This document shows positions 12,520-21,435 of a stretch of 64,000 nucleotides of DNA, piece by piece (position 1 is the first letter of the stretch; each line of letters starts with the position of its first letter). The stretch lies in assembly GCF_020740795.1 (NCBI RefSeq), contig NC_067294.1, forward strand, positions 18,357,001 to 18,421,000, in the 5' to 3' direction. The DNA comes from Apus apus. Taxonomy: Eukaryota > Chordata > Aves > Apodiformes > Apodidae. Both the position numbers and the translations under genes were made by a program. Under the pieces are notes generated by a model that worked only from the letters and a program-made list of their open reading frames with translations, did no database searches and was not told where the DNA came from.

Positions 12520-14982
12520 CGTGTCCAGCAGAGCGGGCGCCTCCGGCTGCGTCTCCTTCGCCGCGGGGCCGGGCGGCGGCGGCGGCGGGAAGTTGGGGCT
12601 GAAAACCATCAGGTCGCTCTTGCCCGCGCCCTCCGCCACGCACAGGCTCCGGCTCTGGCGCTGCGAGTACGACCAGCTCCCCACTTCGCTGGCGCACACC
12701 AGCGTCGCCGCACCGGGCCCCGACACCACGCCCGCCCGCGGCGCACACCGCGACGCCCCGTACAGCACCACCGCCAGCACCAACACGCTCGACACCGCGC
12801 AGATGGCCACCACCAGCCACACGTTCGTCACCGACGACCACGACAAAGCCGCGCCGCCCTCCGCCACCGACAACGGACCCCGCCCCGACCCCAACCCCGA
12901 CGACAGCGACGACCCCGCCGCCGCCGCCTCGGCGCCCTCCACCAGCGACACGCTCAGCGTGGCCGTGGCCGAGCGCGCCGGCTCCCCGTGGTCCCGCACC
13001 ACGATCACCAGCCTCTGCCGCGGGCCGTCCGCCTCCTCCAGCGCCCGCGCCGTGCTCACCTCGCCGCTGTACAGCCCCACGCGGAACGGGCCCTTCCCCC
13101 GCGGCTCCCACAGCTCGTACCGCAGCCACGCGTTGTAGCCCGAGTCCGCGTCCACCGCGCGGATCTTCGCCACCACCTGCCCCGCCGGCGCCCCCCACGC
13201 CGCCCACGCCCACAACAACGCCCCCGCCACCGGCACCGGCCCCGACGCGCCCTCCCACGCCGCCTCGCCCCACGCGCCGCCGCCCGCGGCCGGCAGCAGC
13301 GCCGGCGCGTTGTCGTTCTCGTCCACCACGAACAGCTGCACCGTCGCGTTGCCGCACAGCGGCGGCTCCCCCGCGTCCACCGCCCGCACCTCGAACTCCA
13401 GCACCTGCACCTCCTCGTAGTCCAGCGCCTGCAGCGCCCACAGGCGCCCGCTCTCCGCGTCCACCGACACGTAGCTCGACGCCGACCGCCACCCCCCGCC
13501 CGAGCCCTCCCACACCGAGTAGCTCACGCGCCCGTTGCCCGCCTCGTCCGGGTCCCGCGCCCACAGCCGCGCCAGCTCCGCGCCCGCCGCGTTGTTCTCC
13601 CGCGCCAGCACCGTGTACACCGCCTGCGCGAACGCCGGCGCGTTGTCGTTCACGTCCGACACCGGCACCCGCAGCCCCAGCCTGCCAACCAGCGCCGGCG
13701 CCCCGCCGTCCTCCGCACGCACCTCCACCTCGTACTCCGACACCCGCTCCCGGTCCAGCGCCTCCCGCAGCACCAGCGAGTACGACCCCGCGAACGTCGC
13801 CACCAGACCGAACGGCGACGCCGGCCACACCGCGCACGACACAAGCCCGTTCGCCCCCGAGTCCCGGTCCCACACGCTCAGCACGGCCACCACCGTCCCC
13901 ACCGACGCGTCCTCGGACACCGGCACCGACAGCGACGTCACCCGCACCTCGGGCGCGTTGTCGTTCACGTCCAGCACCTCCAACACCACCTTGCAGTGAC
14001 CCCACAACGGAGGGTTTCCCTGATCCGCTGCATCCACTTGCAGGCGATAGAGACCAACATCCTCAAAGTCCAAGTCACCCCTCAGACGGATCTCTCCGCT
14101 CTTTCGGTCGATCCCGAACACGTTTCTTCCATCCTGAGGGAACAACTGCTGCAACGAATAAGAGATATTCCTGTTCGTCCCCTCGTCCAAATCCGTGGCA
14201 TTTACTCTGATCACTAAAGTTCCGCGCTCCGCGTTTTCTGGCAGCTGCACTTTATACACCGACTGGTTGAACTGGGGCGCGTTGTCATTTGCATCCAGCA
14301 CCGAGATCACCAGCTCCATCGTGCCCGACAGAGACGGCCGGCCCCCGTCACTCGCCGTCACCACCACACGGTGCACGGGCAGCGTCTCGCGGTCCAGAGG
14401 TTTCCTGAGAACCAGAAAAATGGACTCGCCGTCCTCCTCGCTTTTTTGTAAATCCAGAGCGAAGTGCTCGCTGGGGCTGAGTGTGTAGGAGAGCTGCGCG
14501 TTAGAGCCGATATCCGCGTCCGACGCGCCCTCCAGCGGGAACCGAGACCCGGCAGGGGAGTTCTCCGATATACTCAGGTTTTTTCGGGCGGCGGGGAAGA
14601 GCGGGGCGTTGTCGTTGATGTCGGTGACCTCCAGCTCCACGTGGAAGACGCGCAGCGGCCGCTCCACCAGCACCTCCAGCCGCAGGGCGCACGGCGCGCT
14701 CTTCCCGCACAGCTCCTCCCGGTCCAGCCGCGAGCTCACCACCAGCGCCCCGCTCGCCCCGCTCACCTCCACGCTCGCCCGCCGGCCCTGCGCCACCAGC
14801 CGCAGCCGCCGCGCCTCCGCCTCGCCCGCCTCCAGGCCCACGTCCTGCGCCAGCCGCCCCACCACCGTCCCGGCCTTGGCTTCCTCCGGCACCGAGTACC
14901 GCACCTGCCCCACCACCACCGCCCACACCGCCTGCACCACCAGCACCCGCACCGCCGCCGACACCACACAACACACGCCCAT
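12520..14982 (-). CDS. PCDHA: Protocadherin alpha variable exon (middle), intact
   Basis: Fully open variable exon of 821 codons ending in a consensus donor (ACG|GTCAGT, donor at 12519-12518). Read from the exon: signal peptide about 1-25; EC1 26-122 with C92-X5-C98; EC2 127-236; EC3 237-345; EC4 346-450; EC5 451-560; EC6 563-690; membrane helix about 720-741; cytoplasmic part 742-821 with [18 protein letters not shown] and a polyproline run. SWSxSQ and KxDLMxFSP are alpha-subfamily hallmarks, as opposed to beta or gamma. It should splice to alpha constant exons that lie beyond the left edge. Clustered alpha proteins form cis dimers and trans EC1-EC4 contacts at neuronal membranes. The ATG at 14982 was preferred over one 78 codons upstream in the same frame (15216) because it directly precedes a hydrophobic signal peptide. 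Unlike mammalian alpha proteins, EC1 has no RGD (QGRRAS is at the equivalent loop); an RGD occurs at 301-303 in EC3. Confidence 0.95.
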
Positions 14983-15216
14983 CGCCGCCGCCGCCCGCAC
15001 GGGCCCCGCACGGCTCCCCGCCGCCGCCCGCACGCACGCACCGCCTCTCCTGCCCGGGGACCCCGCGCCGCCCCCCGCGCTCACAGCCGGGCTCTCCGCC
15101 GCACCGGGGCGGAGCCGCCTCGCCGCTCGCCGCCGTTTCTCAGCCTGCAGCGACACCGTGTGCTGCTCCGCCGCCTCACACGCTCCCCGCACCGACCGCG
15201 CTACCGCCTCCGTCAT
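14983..15216 (-). other. In-frame 78-codon extension upstream of the alpha start
   Basis: The frame of the middle alpha exon stays open upstream to an ATG at 15216 through a GC-rich Arg/Ala/Gly stretch (MTEAVARSVRG...AAAA). The same extension precedes the leftmost exon (5458 to 5225) but not the right one. It is most likely 5' untranslated sequence that is open because of its base composition. Initiation there would bury the signal peptide. Confidence 0.4.
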
Positions 15217-15690
15217 GCTCAGCTCCTCTCCCGTCTCTTCTCGCCGCTCGCCTCCGTGCTTTTCTTTATTATTCTTCTTTCCTTCCCCTACTCCTCATTT
15301 CTTCTTCCTTTCTTCCTCGCTGTTTGCTTTCACTGATTTCTTTATTTCCTCTTCCGTTTTCTGTCTTCTTTTCTCTTCCCTATTTTTTAATTTCCTTTTC
15401 CTACTTTCTTTTCTTCTCTTACTGCTCGCTTCTCCTTCTCTTTCTTCTTTTCCTCCTCCTCCTCCTCCTCTTTCTTCTCAGACTCGCCCGATCCTCTCCT
15501 CCTCTTCCTTCTCTCTCCCTCACTCCCACTGCCAGCTCTCCACTCGCCTCCAGCCCCCGGCGCAGACCATCAAAGCCGGACCCATCAGCGCTAATTACGA
15601 CCTGGCAGCGCCGAAGCGCAGTAGTCTAACCACGCCGGAGGCTTTTAGGGACCAGCTCCGTTCAGCGTCTACAGAGAGGTACGTTCCGTG
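14983..15690 (-). promoter_or_regulatory. Upstream region of the middle alpha exon
   Basis: GC- and CpG-rich from the start codon to about 15240, then a long pyrimidine tract (plus-strand view, 15250-15530), then a short CpG-containing block at 15540-15690 with the element CATCAGCGCTAATTA at 15583-15597 and CCTGGCAGCGCC just beyond. It is closely copied at 5225-5930 and in part at the orphan site 17609-18070. Each clustered protocadherin variable exon is known to have its own promoter, usually with a CTCF-bound conserved element. I infer that the promoter lies here, but no element can be assigned as that CTCF site by eye. Confidence 0.55.
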
Positions 15691-16570
15691 CCTGCGGGTC
15701 ATCTCCTCTCTATTTTCTTCTCTCCTTCTTCCTCTCTTTCTCTTCCATAAATTCCTTCCTTGCTCTTTATTGCCCTTCTCATGCTTACCCTTTCTTCTAC
15801 TGCTTCTTCTTTCTTCTGTCTTTCCTTTCCATCACTCTTTCTTTCCTTCCCTTCCTGCTCTCACTCAACTATTCTCTTTATAGAAAATCAGCTGATATGT
15901 TGTCTCTTCCTTTTTTTTTTTTCTTTTTTTTTCGGTAACCAAAATATTTACTACATGTCTACACCTCCCTCCCAATGAATCATGAACATCCCCTCAGGCA
16001 GGAGCTCTCGCTCCTCTTCCTCACCACTTTTCATCCCATTTATCAAAACGTCCCTGAATACCGAGGATGCTGAGGATGCATAAAGCAACGTTGGTGAATC
16101 CTGGTACTCTCCTTTATCGTTGCTTCTTTCCTGCATTCCATTCTTCCTCTCCATATAACACTGGTGAACCCTGATAATCTCCTCTATCATCTCTTCCTTC
16201 TTTCTCCTCTATCATCTTTTTCTTCTTGCAATCTCTTCTTCTTTTCTGTCTCCATCTTTTCTTTCTTTCCTCCTGCCCTGTCCTTGCCTCCCATTCTCTT
16301 CTATTTTCATCCTTGTATCTTCCATTCGTTTCCCACTATCAAAAAACTTTTCAGAATTTCTACACCACGCTTGCCATGAATCACAGACATGCCCTTTGGC
16401 AAGAGCTCTCATTCCTCCTGCTTACCAACTCCCATTCTTCCAGACAGGGAACAACCTTCTGCCTTTCCTTCTGTCTGCAAATCTCCAAACTCTCCTCATC
16501 TTCTGGAAGAACAACACACTCTTCAGCACCCCAGCCAGCTCAAGGACCCAGCACATAACAGAGTAAGACA
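15691..16570. repeat. Pyrimidine-rich upstream repeat doublet of copy B
   Basis: Tandem units with the conserved stretch at 15945-16030 and again at 16350-16450 (CTACACCACGCTTGCCATGAATCA). Copy A retains only one unit, so this part is length-variable by unequal recombination. Confidence 0.55.
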
Positions 16571-17234
16571 TCACAAAACACTCCACCACTCTCAAGCACA
16601 AGCCTAAGCCCAGATACTTGGGTGTCTGATAAAAGAGAATCCACAGAGCCCAAGTAGCAGAGCAAGCCCATCCTATGGCCAAGCAGAGCTCTGCTACAGC
16701 AGAACAGAACTCACCATCCATGGAAACAGAAGCCCAAGCCCCAGATAGTATAGGACTTGTGCCTACAGGCTCCAATGAGTCCAAACAACACACGGTAGAG
16801 TCTCTTGGGGAACTCAAACCCATCACAGCCCAGCAAGACAACCCTTCACAAAGGCTAAGAAAGCATGGGGCAACAACTGCTCCCAGCAAATATTCATGTA
16901 CCTTGAGGAAGAGCCTCCTTTTCCACCTGCACAATGAATGTCAAGCTCTTGCACTGCCTTTCAGGCAGACATGAGCTGCCAGAACAACAAACCAAATCTC
17001 TCTATCCAGGGACATGAAGCCCCACAGAACCGGCTCATTAGCATGAACCACCTGAGAAAGGCCACCGAGGTGATACCACAGCATCTTCACTGACAACATC
17101 ACCTCAATGTCCAACTTACCCACTCCCAGAAATGCATTCGGGTCCCTCCTCCACCCGTGCTTGCTGCCACCTGCTCACACTGTGCCTGGAAGCACCAGGA
17201 AGGGAATGATGGCAGATAGTAGTGCTGTGCTGCT

Positions 17235-17310
17235 CCCACCATGGAATCGCAGAATATCTCAAGTTCTAAGGGACCCATAAGGATCATTGAGTCCTGCTCC
17301 CAATCCAGGT
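17235..17310 (-). repeat. CR1 3'-tail fragment, orthologous position in copy B
   Basis: ATGGAATCGCAGAATATCTCAAG...GGATCATTGAGTCCTGCTC, a reversed CR1 end. It is flanked by the same spacer sequence as 7085-7155 (TGTGCTGCTCC before, TTTGGTTGATCCAACATGAAGATACC-like after). The related spacers at 19545 and 21560 lack it. Confidence 0.6.
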
Positions 17311-17608
17311 AATATTTGGTTGATCCAACATGAAGATACCATGACAAGACCACAATAAATCACTCCCATTCATCATCTTATACATATCAGTGACTTACCT
17401 GAAGTACCACTCATTGCTTCTTCAGAAGAGAAACATTCTGCAACAGCCCTGAAGTCACTGGACAGTGCACAGGGCTCCCTATGCTCTTCTGTCACAGGGG
17501 AAGCAGGAGGGACACCTGAAACCTGAGGACATTCTCTCAGCCTCAGCTCAGGAGACTGCAGAAGCATTCCCACACACTGATGGCCAACTGGCCAAAACTC
17601 TGCTCCCC

Positions 17609-18070
17609 GGCACCGCCCGCGCTAACGACTCCGTCATGCTCTGCTCCTCTCCCGTCTCCTCTTGCCGCTCGCCTCTTTTTCTCTTTTTTTCCGCCCACTC
17701 CTTACTTGTTTTTCCTTGCTCGCTCCTTCTTTCCTTCCTCCTTTCCTCTTTCTTCATCTTTCTTTCTCTTTTCTGCTTTTTAATCTTTTTTGTCTCCGTT
17801 ATTTTCTCCTTTTTCTTCGGGTTCTTGCTTTCGCCGTGCCCATTCCTATACTCCTCCTTAAATTCTTTTTCAATCCTTCTCCCGTCTTTACCCCCGCTGA
17901 CAGCTCTCTACGAGTGGGATGTCACAGGCCGAGACCCGCTGGCTGCGAATATCACAAACGGAGCCATTAGCGCTAATTAAGGGGCATCAGCGCTAATCAC
18001 CGCGCAGCAACACCGGAGCTGAATACTCTAATCCCAGGGGAGACTCTTTAGGGACATTTGTCCAGGGAGC
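17609..18070 (-). pseudogene. Orphan alpha promoter fused to spacer
   Basis: Begins abruptly with ACCGCCCGCGCTAACGACTCCGTCATGCTC-like sequence that matches the leader of the alpha exons (15190-15240). It continues with the pyrimidine tract (17675-17890) and the CpG block with AGCGCTAATTA, here duplicated (17965-17979 and 17985-17999). The start-codon-proximal part and the exon are gone, replaced on the left by spacer that normally ends elsewhere (compare 7530). This is a recombination scar of a deleted variable exon. Confidence 0.6.
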
Positions 18071-19004
18071 AAGGGTAGCATCGATGTGTTATCGTTTCCT
18101 CCTTTACCGCTTCCTCTCTTCCTTGTTTGTTTCCTGGCTTGCTTGTTTACTTTCCTTTACTATCACAGACTCTTTCCTTTTTTGTTTTTTTCTTTTTTTT
18201 TTCTCCCTCCTTTCCTTCTTCATTTCCTTCTACTCTTTTTCTCTCCTTTTTCCTCTCATTTAATTCTTTCCCTGTTCTCTTCCCTTACATCTTCTCTTTC
18301 CTTCTCTTCCCTCATCTCCTCTCCTGTTTCCACCCTTGTCTCTCTCTCTTTTTTTTTTCTTTTCCAAAGTGTTTTACAAATATCTACACCACGCTCACTA
18401 TGAATCATGGACATGTCCTTTGGCAAGAAATCTCATTCCTCCTCCTAACCACTCTCCATCAAGCCTTGCCGAGAGTCCCTTAGTACCGAGGACATGAAGT
18501 TCCTCAACTCCACCATTTCAAGATAACGTCACTGTATGCTGGTAACCTCCTCAACCATCTCTTCCTTCCTTCTTTGCTCCTTGCTTGCTTGTTTCTTACT
18601 TGCAATGATTCCTTCCTTTTCTTTCTTCTTTACCACGTTTTCTCATTCATTCTTCCTTTCTCTTTCTTTTTCCACCTTGCATCATCCTCTACTGCCTTTG
18701 CCTCCCCTTCTCTTCTGCTTCCATCCTTGTCTCTTCATTTTTTTCCTTACCAAAATGTTTTTAAAAGGTCTCCACCACACTCACCATGAAGTCCAAATAT
18801 GCCATTTGGCAGGAACTCTCATTCATCTTCCCTACCACCTTCCATCCTTCTGGACAGGGAACAACCTTCCTGCCCTCCTTGGATCTGTGCACCAGCAACA
18901 TCTCCTCCCTTCACGAAGGCCACACTCTTCTGCCTCCAGTCTTCTCAAGCACACTGCAAATAACAGACCAAGGCCACCGCCTGCCAGCCAACAGCTCAGC
19001 TACA
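18071..19004. repeat. Pyrimidine-rich upstream repeat, two tandem copies
   Basis: Two units of about 390 bases, each a TTCC/TTCT tract followed by CTCACCATGAATCATGG-like sequence and TTTGGCAAGAAATCTCATTCCTCC (18378 and 18766). The same doublet exists at 15950 and 16355. No gene seen. Confidence 0.55.
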
Positions 19005-20506
19005 TCTGAGAAGAAATCACAACCCCTGGAAGCAGAATCCCAAGCCCCAGGTGCTTGGACATCTGTGTGAACAGGCTTCAAAGTGCCCAGACCACCCGGG
19101 GGAGTCTTTATTTTGGGAAATTATACCCATCACAGCCCAGCACAACAATCCTCCAAGAAGGCTTAAAAAGCACAGCACAACCACAGCTCCCAAGCACCCT
19201 GCATGTTCCTTGAGGTAGAGCCATTCAGTTTTCACCTGCATGTTGAATACCAAGCTCTTGCTTCCCCTTTCAGGCAGGCATGAGCTGCCTGAAAAAACTG
19301 CAATACCCAGGGACATTAACCTCCATGGAATTCCTCTCCCGCATTAGCATGGTCCACATGCCACACAGCCAAACCAGAGCCACCCAGGTACCACCACAGC
19401 ATTTTTAGTGAGAATATCCCCTCGACGCCCAACACATCTACTCCAAGAAACACACTGGGGTCCCTCCTCCATCCGTGCCCAGTGGTCCCTGCTCACACTG
19501 TGCCTGGAAGCAGCAGGACAGGAAGGAGAGCAGACACTGGTGCTGTGCTGCTCCACACCTACAGGCATGACAACCCAGGCAACATTTGGTTCATACCACA
19601 CAAAGATGCCACAACTAAACAGGAAAAATGTGCATCTGTTTCTCAAAATACATCTTCTTTGGGTATGATTAACTTACCTGTAGCATCACTGCTTGGGTCT
19701 TCAGAATTAAAAAAAAAAAAAAAAAAGTTAAAAAACATATATATCAGGACAGGAGAACTGGTTTAAAGGGATGTTTTATCTTAACTTTGTGAGAGATTGC
19801 TGGGGGTGTGAGACAGGTAGCAAGTAGCACTGTGTGCCACACATCTTCTTGATGTTTTCTCCTGACATCCTCTTTCCCATGCCTTGGGAAGCAGGCTCTC
19901 CAGCTAAGTGGACATTCTCCAGTTCTTCCCCAGTGGTACAGCCTGTGTTCTGTCCTGCAGCTCCATTTCCTCATGCAAGATCCTTCCTCGTTCAAGATCA
20001 CCCTCCCCATGATGGATCCCTCCAATGGAAGTTGTGCCATTCTGTAACAGAAGGCCTCCAACTCCAAATGTGCTTGTGAGCCTGGGAAAGAATCCTGGGC
20101 AAGAAGACTCCATAACTATCCTGCCTCATGCCTTTATGTAGACATTCCCCATTCCCCACTCTGCCACCTGTTCTCAGGACAAGCTCATCATCTCCAATTC
20201 TCATTTTCTTATGACATGGCACATGGTCTTCCCAATGATTTCTAGTTCTCACAGACAAGTCTTCCTGCTGCTCACAATCACTTTTCACATCAGGACATGG
20301 CCAGGCCCTACTCAGTGTCACTGCCACATTCACCTCCATGACATGCCATGGTTTTCTCTGGCACACCAGGTGTCACTCCACGTTTTGCAAACCCTTCCCA
20401 TCCATCAGAACACCATGAAAATACACAGATGGTACCACATACAGTGTCCTCCAGACACCCTGCAGGTGACCCTTCAGGTCTCGCAATGCTCAGCTACATC
20501 AGATGG
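19005..20506. other. Older diverged copy of the alpha-unit spacer, no gene seen
   Basis: Resembles 6500-7270 and 16600-17400 in order (CCCAGGTGCTTGGACATCTG, GTACCACCACAGCATTTTTAG, TGTGCCTGGAAGCAGCAGGACAGG) but is clearly more diverged. It then carries the module with TTTTCTCCTGACATCCTC (19850) and the module with CAGGACATGGCCAGGCCCTAC (20290). A poly-A stretch lies at 19708-19725. Confidence 0.45.
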
Positions 20507-21435
20507 TAATCATAGAATCATGGAATAGTTTTGGTTGGAAGGGACCTTAAAGGTCATCTAGATCCAACACCCTGCCATGGGTAGGGGCACCTCCCACCAG
20601 ACCAGGTTGCTCCAAGGCCCATCCAACCTGGCCTCAAACACTTCCAGGGGTGGCATCCACATCCTCCCTGGGAAATCTGTTCCAGTGTCTCACCAGCCTC
20701 ATAGTGGAGAATTTCTTCCTGATGTCCAACCTAAATCTCCCCTCTTCCAGCTTAAAACCATTACCCCTCGTATTATCACTACACACCCTGGTAAAAAGCC
20801 CCTCCCCAGCTTTCCTGTAGCCCCTTCAGGCACTGGAAGGCCACTACAAGGTATCCCTAGAGCCTTCTCTTCTCCAGGCTGAACAGACCCAAGTCTCTCA
20901 GCCTGTCTCCAAAGCAGAGCTGCTTCAGCCGTTGGATCATCTCTGTGGCCTCCTCTGGAATTGCTCTAACACTTCCATGTCCTTCCTGTGTTAAGGGCTC
21001 CAGAACTGGACATATTAATCCAGGTGGGGTCTCACAAGTGCAGAGTAGAGGGGCAGAATCACCACTCTCAACCTGCTGGTCACACTTCTTTTGACGCAGC
21101 CCTGGACATGGTTGGTTTCTGGGCTGCCAGCACACGTTGCTGACTCATGTTGAGCTTTTCATCAACCAACACCCCCAGGTCCTTCACCTCAAGGCTGTTC
21201 TCAATTCATTCTATGCCCAACCTGTATTTGTGCTTGGAATTGCACCAACCCAGGTGCAGGACCTTGCACTTAGCTTTGTTGAACTTCATAAGATTGGTAT
21301 GGGCCCACCTCTCAAAGCTGTCAAGATCCCTCTAGATGGCATCTCTTCCCTCCAACGTGCCAACCTCACCACACACTTTAGTATCATCAGCAAGCTTGCT
21401 GAGGGTGCCCTGAGTTCCACAGTCACCATCCTCAT
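20507..21435 (-). mobile_element. CR1 LINE, 5'-truncated
   Basis: Begins on the plus strand with the reversed CR1 end (AATCATAGAATCATGGAATAG, TTGGAAGGGACCTTAAAGG). It continues through the 3' untranslated part and into the reverse of the distal second open reading frame (TTGAGCTTTTCATCAACCAAC, CATCAGCAAGCTTGCTGAGGG). It is one of the longest CR1 copies in the window, and its insertion splits the spacer modules. Confidence 0.85.

Larger units (their letters stand above)
11240..17608. repeat. Tandem segmental duplication, copy B
   Basis: Partner of 1390-7560. Shared landmarks include CTACTGCCATCCTCTACC (1408 and 11249), the alpha exon, the pyrimidine tracts and the stretch from CTTGGGTGTCTGATAAAAGA (16617; 6498 in copy A) to TGATGGCCAACTG (17578; 7530 in copy A). 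At 17609 homology to copy A ends abruptly and promoter-like sequence begins. Confidence 0.8.
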
